Below are positions 47,401 through 56,640 of a stretch of DNA of 64,000 nt, in pieces (the first letter of the stretch is position 1; each line of letters starts with the position of its first letter). The notes beneath the pieces are model-generated. The model had not been told where the DNA came from. It ran no database searches and saw nothing but the letters and a program-made list of their open reading frames with translations. Source of the stretch: Caenorhabditis remanei (Eukaryota > Nematoda > Chromadorea > Rhabditida > Rhabditidae); assembly GCF_010183535.1 (NCBI RefSeq), contig NC_071331.1, forward strand, positions 23,746,001-23,810,000, read 5' to 3'. The translations under genes were made by a program, and so were the position numbers.

Positions 47401-47603
47401 TACTGTAGTTTTCGTGGTGGGACCCACTATTTTGGCTTTTAGGGCCTGTGGGTACTTCTCTGAAAGCTCTCAGCGAGCTGAAAAGTTCTAAATTTTCTTT
47501 TTTTAGACCATCCATGACGAACAGGGAAGTCGACTTGGTCAAAACCAATCAAAATCTCGGATATACCGCCAAAAATCTATTCGGAAGCAGATTCAATGCT
47601 TAA
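38417..47603 (+). CDS. WAGO-type Argonaute, slicer-dead, 17 exons
   Basis: Exons: 38417-38570, 39115-39371, 39420-39622, 40225-40284, 40340-40455, 41143-41268, 41325-41635, 42437-42720, 42879-42972, 43794-43982, 44525-44629, 44683-44769, 45183-45311, 45517-45642, 46535-46705, 47131-47252, 47507-47603. All phases agree, giving 876 aa. The N-domain is followed by PAZ (about 264-405; VSVQQYFKKKYGI, LKYPDLPTA, HLPVELLKT) and MID-PIWI (about 535-870). The 5'-phosphate pocket keeps K564, Q575, K598 and K602, with His560 where human AGO2 has Tyr529. The catalytic tetrad is broken: GFE626TS, YFN696G and PLFIAG831 replace the D-D-H residues. So it binds small RNA but should not cut. This is the hallmark of worm-specific WAGO proteins, which carry 22G-RNAs downstream of piRNA/siRNA triggers; among these it looks closest to the PPW/SAGO-like cytoplasmic type, a weak guess. 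No stops or frameshifts. AATAAA at 47932-47937. Confidence 0.96.
39684..39840. repeat. minisatellite in Argonaute intron 3
   Basis: About eight tandem units of roughly 18-20 bp built on AAACGTCCCAAAAA(C/A)CA(C/T)T, with a degenerate last unit. The intron also holds two GGCCACCATG..AATTCGGCC-type fragments (about 40015 and 40155). Confidence 0.85.
40747..40920. mobile_element. palindromic MITE, copy 2 (Argonaute intron 5)
   Basis: Same family as 15557-15709, with a longer hairpin: ACAAGCCTATATTCTATTCA and its complement flank the CACCACGAAAACTACAGTA core. A lone plus-strand CTGTTTCA at 40966 nearby lacks the AT-rich setting of other cores and may be chance. Confidence 0.85.
41790..42345. mobile_element. 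GTTGTCAACTACAAAAATG element (Argonaute intron 7)
   Basis: Contains inverted blocks AAAAGTTGTCAACTACAAA, GAGACGCAGACAGCGAGACA and its complement, ACGTAA.GAGATACG.TAGGTTAAAG, and outer GTCCCATCAA / TTTGGTGGGAC. Relatives lie at 44025-44510 and 57053-57732. Confidence 0.8.
43000..43175. repeat. CGCTGATTTTAAATATGTATTCAG repeat (Argonaute intron 9)
   Basis: Half of the inverted family seen at 30020-30365. The other half lies at about 43630-43760 in the same intron, so one element may have been split by later insertion. Confidence 0.7.
43630..43760. repeat. second half of CGCTGATT repeat (Argonaute intron 9)
   Basis: TTGACCTCGTTTTTCTCAAA, ATACCAGACCTC, ATATTTGGAATCAGCG and TTCCAATGATATAAATCACG complete the arm begun at 43000-43175. 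Confidence 0.7.
44025..44510. mobile_element. GTTGTCAACTACAAAAATG element (Argonaute intron 10)
   Basis: Repeated TGTAGTTGACAACTTTTTGA, CTAGAGTGTCTCGCTGTCTG and CGTTATATCTCAAGACTGGG blocks. It seems to be a nested or tandem copy, with two GTCTCGCTGTCTGCGTCTCT segments. Confidence 0.8.
45770..46440. repeat. 130-bp satellite in Argonaute intron 14
   Basis: About five and a half head-to-tail copies of a unit of roughly 130 bp are nearly identical. Each contains GGTCGGGGACTAG, a T run of about 15-18, CTAGGCCACCATGTGAAAAA, GTTAGGCGGCGACGG and CGACGTTTTCCGTAGATTTT. The high identity suggests recent expansion. The splice sites on both sides remain intact. Confidence 0.92.
47338..47485. mobile_element. 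palindromic MITE, copy 3 (Argonaute last intron)
   Basis: ACTGAGAGCTTTCAGAAAAG / CTTCTCTGAAAGCTCTCAG ends; the family core is in the opposite orientation to copies 1 and 2 (ACTGTAGTTTTCGTGGTGG). Confidence 0.85.
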
Positions 47604-48937
47604 TCAATCCATACCTCTATTCAAGTTGTCCTTGATCCATGATTCTCTACAACAATTCCCGCCTAATTTTTGACCACTGCTCCTCACATCTGGCTCATTG
47701 CCCCCTTTCCCCTCGTGCTCTCCCCCCGTCAAAACCCACATTCGTTTCACTGTCTGAGTCTTATCATTCCATGAGCTCTCTCCTCCTCTCACATGTCGCG
47801 TTTTATCTATTTTCTTCTTCATTTCATTTTCTTTTGTTTGGTGTTACATTCGATTTCAAAAACAGAAAACTTAATATTATAATTTTTTAATCAAAACTGT
47901 TAATTTCACTTTGAAACAGTAATGTGACCCTAATAAACATTCTAAAATGCACCGATTGTGTGTTTTTTTTTGAGTAATTCCCTGATTTATTAATATTTAC
48001 TAGTCATATCAAGACTTTTAATACAATTTGGTTGTTCTCTTGTCAAAATAGAATAGTAAGGAGATTTTCAAACAACATCAGGAACGGAATACCACATTAT
48101 AGTTGTTTTAATCTTTTATAATTGAAACAGTAAAATTTTTTGTATATTTTCGAAAAAATTTCTGTTTCAACTGTTAATAAGATAAAGTTAGTTCTAATAA
48201 ACGCATTATTTCACTTAAAAAGCGAATTATTATCAGCGGAAAACCATGAAGGCAATAAAGAAAACCCACTATGGTTATTGTAATTAGTTTTAGTTGAAAC
48301 AGTGAAAAAATACTGTTTCAGATAATGAACAAAATAGATTTGACAAGAAAGTTGTATTAATTTGTTGTTATCAAAAAAATTTTTAAATGAAAAAAAAAAC
48401 ACAGTTTTAAGATTATCTTGAACACTTGAACGTTCTGAACTAGTCGATAAACTCCAATTTACATTATTGGTAACATAACAGTTTTTGAAACAGTGAGCAG
48501 CAGTAAATCATTTTTATTTAAAAAATTACTGTTTCAGAGATTTTAATAGAGCTTGGAAGTCTTACAGCGGCATTACATTCGGTTTGGTTTTTAGAAACTA
48601 AGAAACTCTAAATAAAATTTTTTAAATTATAACAACTAATTTCTTCTACGGGATCTCTTGTGAAAAAAGTACATGAAAATCAGTTTTCAATGAAACAGCA
48701 AAATTTTAACAATTACGAAAAATATGGTTACTGTTTCAAAGTAAATTGATTTTCCCCGACGTTTTCACAAAACAATCCGAAGTCAATAATTTTTTTTAAA
48801 GAAATTTTCAATTTTTTTGCTTTTTTCACAAATTTAGAGTTTCTTAATTCGTAAAAACAGGGAAGGAAGTTCCTAATGTCCCTATAGAATTTATGAGACT
48901 TTCTAAAATCTCTGAAACAGTACTTTATCAGAAATAG

Positions 48938-48958
48938 CGTCTTTCGCGTGCGGACTAA
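48938..48958 (-). ncRNA. predicted 21U-RNA
   Basis: Minus-strand core at 48996-49003; YRNT with T at 48958, 38 nt past the core. Predicted only. Confidence 0.55.
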
Positions 48959-49649
48959 CTATTCCAAAACGTTCAAATTATCTCTAAGATTATTATGAAA
49001 CAGTAAATTTATTTATTTATTTCATTTTTTAAAATTATTTTCTGTATCACATAAGATCTTTGAAGCTTTTTGGACACATTCCTAGCGAAAAATCAATATA
49101 ACTTTCTTGACAAATATATATATACTGTATTCAATATCTGAAACAGTAAAGTTTTTTCACTGTTTCAACTAAAATTCATTCAAATAGTCTAAATGAGTCT
49201 TCCGTTGTGTCTTTCTATCGTAAAACATTTTTTAGGCTTTTCATTTAGTTTAGATAGATAATGCATTAAATAATCGTTCATTTTTGTTTCAAAGATAGTC
49301 TCTGAAACAGTAAAATTTTTCACCCTAAAATCGGAAAAAACAACGATTTTCAGATAAATTCAACCAAATTTAGACATTTTTTACCCTAAAAATTAATAAA
49401 AACCACAGTTTTCAGCAAAATTCAGTTGATTTTACGCAATTTTCACCGAAAAATTGATATAATCCTGGAATTTCAGCCAAATTCCTTCAACCTCATTTGG
49501 ACATTTTTCCCCTTAGAAAGCATTAAAAACCACGATTTTAAGCTAAATTTACACATTTTTAGCCTAAAAATCAATGAATTAACACGATTTTTGCCAAATT
49601 CAGCCAAATTTAGACATTTTCCATCTAATCGTTCATTTTTATTTTTCAT

Positions 49650-51300
49650 AATAGTCTCTGAAACAGGTTTTATGAACCTGGTGAAATTTGATTTCATTTG
49701 GCAATAGAACACAAATTTTCTACAATAATTCAAGTGTTATACCTTATTTTTTCACTAAAACCGTAAAAAAATATTTGTACTGTTTCACCTAAAATTCGTT
49801 TAAATAGCCAAAGTGGGTATTCCGTTAAAATTGAAAATCGTTTTTTTTTTATTTTCAAAGTTATTTTAACCGTTGGTATCTCATTACTACAATAATTCAG
49901 GTATTATACCTTGTTTTTTCACTGAAACAGTAAAAAAATTTCATATTTCAAAAGTTATGTATAGTTAAAATTACGCATGTTCCATATACATTGGTCAACT
50001 GAAAACATATTTTTTCTCAATTAGTCATTGAAACAGTAAAAATGTCCACATTTCAAAAAAAAGTACTGTTTCATCGAAATTTTGAATTTTGTTTTCTATT
50101 CCATTTTCTGTTCAATCTTTCAGTCTGTGTTCATCCAAAACGTCAAATTGTCTTAATTAGTCATTGAAACAGTAAAAACCTTTTTTGCATACTTGTCAAC
50201 CGGGTCGAAACGGGCCGACACGGGACGGCCCGTAACTCGCGTCAAACTCAATATTATGAGCTGAAAAATATACCAAAATGTAGATCTCGACGAGTTCTAT
50301 CTGCGTGACCTACTACGGGCCGGATTGCTATTCGTTAATGTGTTGCGGGCCGGGCTAGAAAGGCTTTTTTGGCCATTTTAGCGTTTTTTGGCACCTTTTC
50401 CCGGCCCGCGGCACAATAACAAATAGCCATCCGGCCCGTAGTAGGTCACAGAGATAGACCTCGCTGAGATCTACATTTTGGTATATTTTTCAGCTCATAA
50501 GACCCAGTTTGAAGCGAGTTACGAGCCGGCCCGTTTCTGCCCGTTTCGGCCCGGTTGACAAGTATGCTTTTTTGATCTTGACCCAAGAGCATATTTTCTT
50601 TGCCTATTTACTCGCTAACGGGATAAATTTCACTGTTATTTTTCCCATAATTATTTTTCCACTGTTTCAACAAAAATTCATCTCTTTCTCTTTAAAACAT
50701 TAAAAAAAAAGAATTTCCACCTGATTTTTATAGATAAGTCATTAAAAAATAATACATTTTCATTTTCAAAGATAGTCTTTGAAACAGTAAAAATTCAGAT
50801 TTCTGGTGATCCTGGTACAATTTGATCTTATTCGAAAACAGTAGCATAAGTCCTTTCATTACAACCAACATTCAGGAATTCTTCCTTGTTTTTTCACTGA
50901 AACAGTAAAATAAACTCTACAATTCAAAAGTTATGTACTGTTATGTCTTATGTAACCACTGGTTTATCTAGACCATCTATTTTTCTCAATTAGTCATTGA
51001 AATAGTAAAATTTTTGTTTAAATTCCGATTTTTGGTGAACCTGGTAAAATTTGATTCCATTCGGCAATTGACTACGAATTGACACAACAATTCAAGTATT
51101 ATACCTTATTTTTTCACTAAAACAGTAAAAAATTTCATATTTCAATAATTATGTATAGTTTCATAATCCTTATATAATGCATTGGTTAACTGAAAACAAA
51201 TTTTTTCTCAATTAGTCATTGAAACAGTAAAAATGTTCACATTTCCAAAAAAAAGTACTGTTTCATAGAAATTTCAAAATTCTGTTAGTATTCTATAACA
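49650..51300. repeat. locally duplicated piRNA units
   Basis: The unit GGT.AAATTTGATTCCATT.GG..., then CAATTCA.GT.TTATACCTT, TTTTTTCACT.AAACAGTAAA, TCTCAATTAGTCATTGAAAC and AGTAAAAATGT.CACATTTC, ending GTACTGTTTCAT, recurs at about 49680-50105, 50810-51000 (partial) and 51040-51295. Confidence 0.8.
50188..50566. mobile_element. CGGCCCG MITE with perfect 8-bp TSD
   Basis: Inverted ends CATACTTGTCAACCGGG / CCCGGTTGACAAGTATG are flanked by CTTTTTTG on both sides (50180-50187 and 50567-50574). The interior forms a long hairpin around GGCTTTTTTGGCC. It is inserted 15 bp beyond a minus-strand piRNA core (50165-50172), within the promoter-to-start interval of the neighbouring unit on the left side only if that unit ran rightwards; it does not. 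Confidence 0.9.
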
Positions 51301-51545
51301 GAGATGTCGGGAAGTAAAAACATTCCTTATCCGGAAGTCGGAAGTAGGAAATTGATTTTTTTCTCAAAAGTTCAAAAACTCCGAGAGAAAAGATCAAAAA
51401 ATTCGGGGAAATCTGTGAAAATCCTTTTTTATGTCCTTTTAGACCATTTCTCCAAGGACTTCTGCTCTTCGTAAATTCCAAAGTTATGAAATGTCGTAAG
51501 TGCGAAGTAACTTTCCTTATCCGGAAGTCGGAAGTCGGAATTCCC
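51300..51545. mobile_element. GGAAGTCGG-type MITE, copy 3
   Basis: Ends ATGTCGGGAAGT... / ...GGAAGTCGGAATTCCCGACA, with internal TTTTATGTCCTTTTAGACCATTTCTCCAAGG as in copy 1. Confidence 0.75.
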
Positions 51546-51589
51546 GACAACATTGTTCTATAACCAACTGTTTGATCATAATTAGATAT

Positions 51590-51942
51590 CAGAGTTGCGC
51601 GGAATTCCGACTTCCGATTTTTTCAAAATTTTACTTCCGACTTCCGTCATTCCATAACTGTGGGATTTCGGAAAAGTACATTTCGCAGAAATAGAAGGAA
51701 AAATGGTCTAAAAAGACAGAAAATGAGCTTTTCTTCAGCCAAAAACTAATTTTCCACTGATTTTCGCGAATTTTATGAACTTTTTCTAGGAGTTTTTGAA
51801 TCTTTGCGAAAAAATCTACTTCCGACTTCCGACTTCCGGGCGTTTTTTCACTTCCGACTTCCGACTTCGGGATTACAAATTTTACTTCCGACTTCCGACT
51901 TCCGACTTCCGTTTTAGAAAAAATCACTTCCGCGCAACTCTG
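51590..51942. mobile_element. GGAAGTCGG-type MITE, copy 4
   Basis: Ends CAGAGTTGCGCGGAA / TTCCGCGCAACTCTG. The flanks TTAGATAT / TTAAATAT match at 7 of 8 positions, consistent with an aged 8-bp target-site duplication. The arms are arrays of ACTTCCGACTTCCG. Confidence 0.82.
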
Positions 51943-52009
51943 TTAAATATTGAAACACTAAGAAAAAAGCATTCCTTGACAACCAGGAACACCTGTTCTT
52001 TCGCTATTC

Positions 52010-52347
52010 ACTCGCTAAGCGGTGTCTTCATAGGAGGGGGAGGGGGGCTATGCAGCATAGGCTTCCATATTATACACCTCTCCCCCTCTTCCTCCTTTCA
52101 AACACACACACAATCAGGGGGCCGACACCGAATACACTCATGTCTCTATTCCCCTCTTCTCCTCTCCGCTTCCAACACATTATTATTTCTAATAACGCAT
52201 TCTGTCTCCGTCTCTCTCTCTCTCCAGCCAAATTTCACTGTTTTCGTCTTGTTTTCGTCTTGTTTTCAGGGTTTTACGGTTTTCTGGATGACATATTACA
52301 TTTTCAGATTGACTCAGAGCAAAGAGATACGGTGAAACAGCAAAAAA
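52010..52347 (+). promoter_or_regulatory. likely promoter and leader of the 52348 gene
   Basis: CT-rich DNA (CACCTCTCCCCCTCTTCCTC, TATTCCCCTCTTCTCCTCTC, CTCTCTCTCTCC) precedes a trans-splice-like acceptor TACATTTTCAG ending at 52307. The 40-nt leader after it contains TGAAACAG (52333), an antisense piRNA core that may be incidental. Confidence 0.5.
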
Positions 52348-55300
52348 ATGATGCAGGGGCGGAGAATTGTGAGATATGGGACGGAGCGGAGGTGAGTACT
52401 ATTTTCCTAAAAATAAACCAAATTTTGAAACAGTCAAAAAAATTGCTACCTATAAATCGTACAGTATTAATTATAGCTTGTTGATATCTTTAAAAAGAAA
52501 TGATTTGAAACAGTAAAAAAAAGTTTTGGACAAATTCGAGAAATTCATCTTTTAAAACTTGGTTTCAGACTGAATCTGTTAAAATTATAGCATAATTACA
52601 TATAATTGAAATTAATACATAAGTGAAGATTATTATAAGGTTATCAGTTTCTGAAACAATAAAAAATTGTGAAAAAGCTCACTGAAATTATTAAAAATCA
52701 TACTTGCAAATTTACGGGCCGGTAGAGAATTTTCAAGGCCCGGCTTCAAAAAAAGGTACCTATGTTTTACCAAATGTTTTGATTTTTTTTGAAATTTTAC
52801 ATTAAAAATTTCAATTTTTTGATGCATAACTATCTTTTGATTGAATTCTGAAGTATAGTCAAAAATTCGACATTTTTGGGAAAAAATTCAAAAAAATTCG
52901 AATTTTCAGTTCAAATTTTTCAGCCGGGCCTTCGGGCCCGGCCCGTTGCAAGTATGCTAAAATTGATATTTAATACTGGAGCAGTGTGACTCACATCAAA
53001 TTTTGAAATAAAAACATGTTTGTAACAATATTTTTGTGATATTCAATTGAAAAATTCAACTACATTCCCGCAATATTATCAAAAATAGTAAGAAAAATTG
53101 GAAAAACACATTTTGAAACAGTAAATAAGAGTTTTAAACCTTAGAAATTCTAACCAGAATCAAATTTCTATTGAAGCATAGTTCAAATTGGATATTTTAC
53201 CAAAAAATGTTATTAAAATTAATTTGAAACGGTAAAAATGAGTTAAAATCTAAAAAGATATTATTTTGGAAATGTCTTGAATTGTATTTCTGGTTCCCAG
53301 GGTGCTTAATGATGAATCAAAATTTTTAATTTAAAGGCGTATTGTGGTCTGTTGTGATGTTTTCATATTTTAATGTATGAGTTTCGGTGAGTTCATTTTC
53401 ATACTTCAAGAATTTTTTAATTCGGTCCACAACCCGCTGAGAGCGAGCGCCGAAAAGTTTGGTCATTGAAAGGGTCGCAGAAAATTGGGGGCCGTGGCCT
53501 AGAAATTCGACTTCGAAAAAGTTGATTTTTTGAATTTTGACGGTATTTTCGATTATTTTTGTTGTATTTCTTCCTTAAATTCGATAGAAAACGGCAAATA
53601 TTGATAGAAAAACACTAAAAACTATCGAAAATAACGCCACAAATAGCAGAATACTGAAAAAACAACTTTACAGAAGTAAAATTTCTAGAAAATTCTCGCT
53701 GGCCAAACTTTCCGTTGGTTTTTTTCAGTATTATGCTATTTCTGGCGTTATTTTCGATAGTTTTTAGTGTTTTTCTATCAATATTTGCCGTTTTCTATCG
53801 AATTTAAGGAAGAAATACAACAAAAATAATCGAAAATTCCGTCAAAATTCAAAAAATCAACGTTTCCGAATTCGAATTTCTAGGCCACGGCCCCCAATTT
53901 TCTGCGACCCTTTCAATGACCAAACTTTCCGGCGCTCGCTCTCAGCGGGTTGTGGACCGAATTAAAAAATTCTTGAAGTATGAAAATGAACTCACCGAAA
54001 CTCATACATTAAAATATGAAAACATCACAACAGACCACAATACGCCTTTAAATATGTGTTCCGTTATTTCACTCGGTCGCTAAAAATGGGCGGAGCTTAG
54101 AATTTTCTGCAATGTTATAATAGTTTTGAATCGATAATGCATCTATAGAATAGGAAAATAGGAATAAATAATTTTTGAAACAGTAAAAAAAAATTGCAAA
54201 CTTGAAACCAATAGAACTATGTACAAGATTGACTGTAACTTGTGAAAATTGAATTAAAAAAATTACTTGAAACATTAAAAATTCGAATATGAATATTCGT
54301 GTACTTAAAGTGCGAAATACGGAATTAACGTTGTATAAAACTTAATTTTGATAAGAAAAATTATTGAAACAGTAGATAATTTTGTTACACAAAGCCGAAA
54401 ACATTTTAAAAAATGTGCAAAAGTTTTCGAATTTTCATCTCAAAGGAACAACTAGTAATTAAATATATAATTATGTGAAAAATTGAAAAAAATTTGATAT
54501 AAATCACTGAAAACAAACGAAAACTATTCTGCAGTATCAAAAACATTGGGTATTTTTGAAAAAAAAAAGTTTGAAACAGTAATAAAATTGAAATTTTTCC
54601 AAAAGAATTTTAAATTGAAACCCTAGAAATAGTCGATGAATTTAAACAGTAGTGCCCAGACTGAAAGTTAGAGCAGTATTTTTTGAAACAGTGAAAATAA
54701 GTATTCTGGAAGTCGAATAATCAAAATTTTGAATTTCTTAATTTTCTGAAATTCATGAAACAGTAAAAACATAAATGAAAATTTTTTTGACATTTTACAC
54801 TGACGGTTACTATTTGGACCGTGCAAATTTCAGTTTTTTAAGCTAAAAACGGTCTGAAACGCCTAGATTACTGTTTTCAGCAACTTAAACTCAATTCAGC
54901 TTAAAAATTCCGCATATAGGGCCTAAAAACGGTCAATATCCGAGAAAAAAGGGATTTTTTCGATTGAAAACAACCAATAGAGCCAGAAAATGCGGGAAAA
55001 ACTACTAAAGACACCGAATTTTCAAAAAAAAACTTCAATTTTTGTCCGACAATTTTTACAATGACCAAGAAACAAGTTACAGTGACAATTGTTTATTTTT
55101 ACACTGACATTTTACACTGACATTTTACAATGAGGTCCCTATTTTGACCGAAAAACGTAAAGAACTTTTTTTTGAAAAAAAATAAATTTAATGCCCCTTT
55201 TCCAGATTCTTCGACCGTACCCGCAACTACACCCACCGCTTCCTCCACTTCCTCGACACCCTCCTCGACACCCTCATCCACCGTCCAATCCAATCCTTCC

Positions 55301-56016
55301 GCCGTCTCTACAAATGGTACACCTACGACTTCGACATCGGTTACGCCCTACAAACCATCTGGGGTGTCTGGTTCATCTACCTCCTTCTACAACTAGTAAA
55401 CACCTACACCCCAATATTTTCTTTGACGGTTTATGCGATGTTCAACTCAGTAGATGCCACTATTCAAGCCGCGGAATTCATTTGTTGGTTTTTAAGTAAT
55501 TACTGGCCTGCAATTATCCTAATTGCATTGATTGGTCTGGCGACGTGGCGCTACCATTGTCATCGACACCGCGAGACTCATGATTTGCTATGGTCTTATG
55601 TGGACGATGAGGATGACGCTTATGTGAGTCTCCCTGTCAACGAGCCAACTGGTTGGGGGGATTTGGATCCGGATGTCGACCCAACGCCACCGGATTTCCA
55701 GGCGCCAACGATCTACGTGAAGATAAGTGGGATGGTTGCATTGATCCCCGGTCTAGCAATGCATGAGATCATCACTCGTATCAATCAATCGATAAAAGAG
55801 AAGCTAGGGCCGTACATTTGGCATAAAGTCACAGTGGACACGCGGATCGCCATGGTTTTCGTGAAATTTCGCAATTTTCAAGACTCGACTTCGTGTTTCA
55901 AACGGATTGATGGATTGGTGTTTGATGGACAAACTGTTGGGGTACTGTATGTCACTGAGGAGCGGTATAATCAAAGATTCCCACCGACACGGTTTAGGAT
56001 TCCTATTAGAGCATGA
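52348..56016 (+). CDS. two-pass membrane protein with U2AF-homology (RRM-like) C-terminus
   Basis: Exons 52348-52391 and 55206-56016 join in frame (GAGCGGAG/GTGAGT; TTTTCCAG) to 284 aa. A basic N-terminus (MMQGRRIVRYGTERR) precedes membrane segments at about 59-79 (IGYALQTIWGVWFIYLLLQL) and 111-129 (PAIILIALIGLATW). An acidic linker (DDEDD) and then a domain at about 182-273 follow. That domain has RNP2-like IYVKISGM, two helices, RNP1-like MVFVKF, and LVFDGQTVGVLYV followed by RYNQRF. The last feature matches the R-x-F signature of U2AF-homology motifs and closely resembles the C-terminal domain of vertebrate MAN1, an inner-nuclear-membrane protein. Unlike MAN1 there is no LEM domain, the loop between the membrane segments is short, and the winged-helix part is absent. 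The nuclear-envelope assignment is inference. Poly(A) signal at 56148-56153. The 2.8-kb intron holds eight antisense piRNA cores. Confidence 0.85.
52446..52466 (-). ncRNA. predicted 21U-RNA
   Basis: Core at 52506-52513; minus-strand YRNT with T at 52466, 40 nt past the core. Predicted only. Confidence 0.5.
52699..52956. mobile_element. GGGCCGG MITE (CATACTTGCAA ends)
   Basis: Ends CATACTTGCAA / TTGCAAGTATG lead into GGGCCGG... / GGGCCCGGCCCG. The flanks TTAAAAAT / CTAAAATT agree at 6 of 8 positions, perhaps an old 8-bp duplication. It is related to 20989-21335 and 50188-50566. Confidence 0.8.
53331..54051. mobile_element. 720-bp palindromic MITE (TTTAAAGGCGTATTGTGG)
   Basis: The arms are near-perfect inverted copies (TAAAGGCGTATTGTGGTCTG / CAGACCACAATACGCCTTTA), through TTTTCATACTTCAAGAATTT and GCCGTGGCCTAGAAATTCG to a centre near 53690. 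There is no open frame. It sits in the intron of the 52348 gene, between piRNA units. Confidence 0.9.
54696..54716 (-). ncRNA. predicted 21U-RNA
   Basis: Core at 54756-54763; minus-strand YRNT with T at 54716, 40 nt past the core. The predicted RNA runs toward the next core at 54684. Confidence 0.5.
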
Positions 56017-56169
56017 AATTCTTTAATTTTTGTGAAAACTTTGTGAAATTTTTGGGTTTATTACGGGTAATTTACCTCCCGAATCTCAGGGATTGCATTT
56101 TTTTCTGTAAATGTTGGATTTTGTTCTTAATTTAAGGATCGGATTGTAATAAACTTGATTTTGAAAAAA

Positions 56170-56640
56170 AACTATGGACATCCGGATATGTGGACACACA
56201 GACAGACTGAAATTGAAGTTTTTGAACGTTTGACTTGAAATTTTATATAAAATTTACGGTTTCAGCGAAATTTTTTAAGTGTTGCTAGTTAAAATGTTGC
56301 TAATTTTTCGTTTTATGATAATTCTTCAAATTAAATTAAATTTTAGAGATTTATGAGTGTCAAGACACCACGACACACAGACAGACAAAAAATTTGATTG
56401 CTTCAACAGATGTGGATTTTAAAAAACAGGAAGAAAGTGGCCTAGAAATTCTCAAAATCTCAATTTCTAGGCCACCGAATTCTTAAAGAAATTTCTAAAG
56501 TTTTGAGCCCCATATTGACAAATTTTGGAGCATTTCAAGGATGGTGGCCTAAAAATCCGAAAATGTAAATTTCTAGGTCATCAAGTTCAAAACTTGCTTT
56601 CTTATTGGAGTTCGAGCTTCAAAAGTTTTGAAAATTTTGT
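56170..56640. other. spacer with CACAGACAGAC and CTAGGCCACC fragments
   Basis: Two TGTGGACACACAGACAGAC / CACGACACACAGACAGAC segments (about 56190 and 56370), and three TTTCTAGGCCACC or GTGGCCTA.AAAT fragments (56440-56580), are pieces of dispersed repeats. No gene or piRNA core is seen. Confidence 0.5.

Larger units (their letters stand above)
47912..51265. promoter_or_regulatory. 21U-RNA (piRNA) promoter motifs, block I (divergent pairs)
   Basis: Minus-strand cores start at 47912, 48123, 48295, 48486, 48691, 48913, 48996, 49139, 49303, 49659, 49923, 50029, 50165, 50780, 50898 and 51220. Plus-strand cores start at 48162, 48313, 48529, 48731, 49160, 49780, 50066, 50662 and 51258. Many form divergent pairs 10-35 bp apart. 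For the 48996 core the minus-strand YRNT start is at 48958 (38 nt). The first core (47912) lies inside the Argonaute 3' UTR, on the opposite strand. Confidence 0.88.
52426..54763 (-). promoter_or_regulatory. 21U-RNA (piRNA) promoter motifs, block J (antisense, intronic)
   Basis: Minus-strand cores start at 52426, 52506, 53114, 54176, 54365, 54572, 54684 and 54756; there are none on the plus strand. Followed examples: 52506 gives a start at 52466 (40 nt) and 54756 at 54716 (40 nt). All oppose the host gene. Confidence 0.87.
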
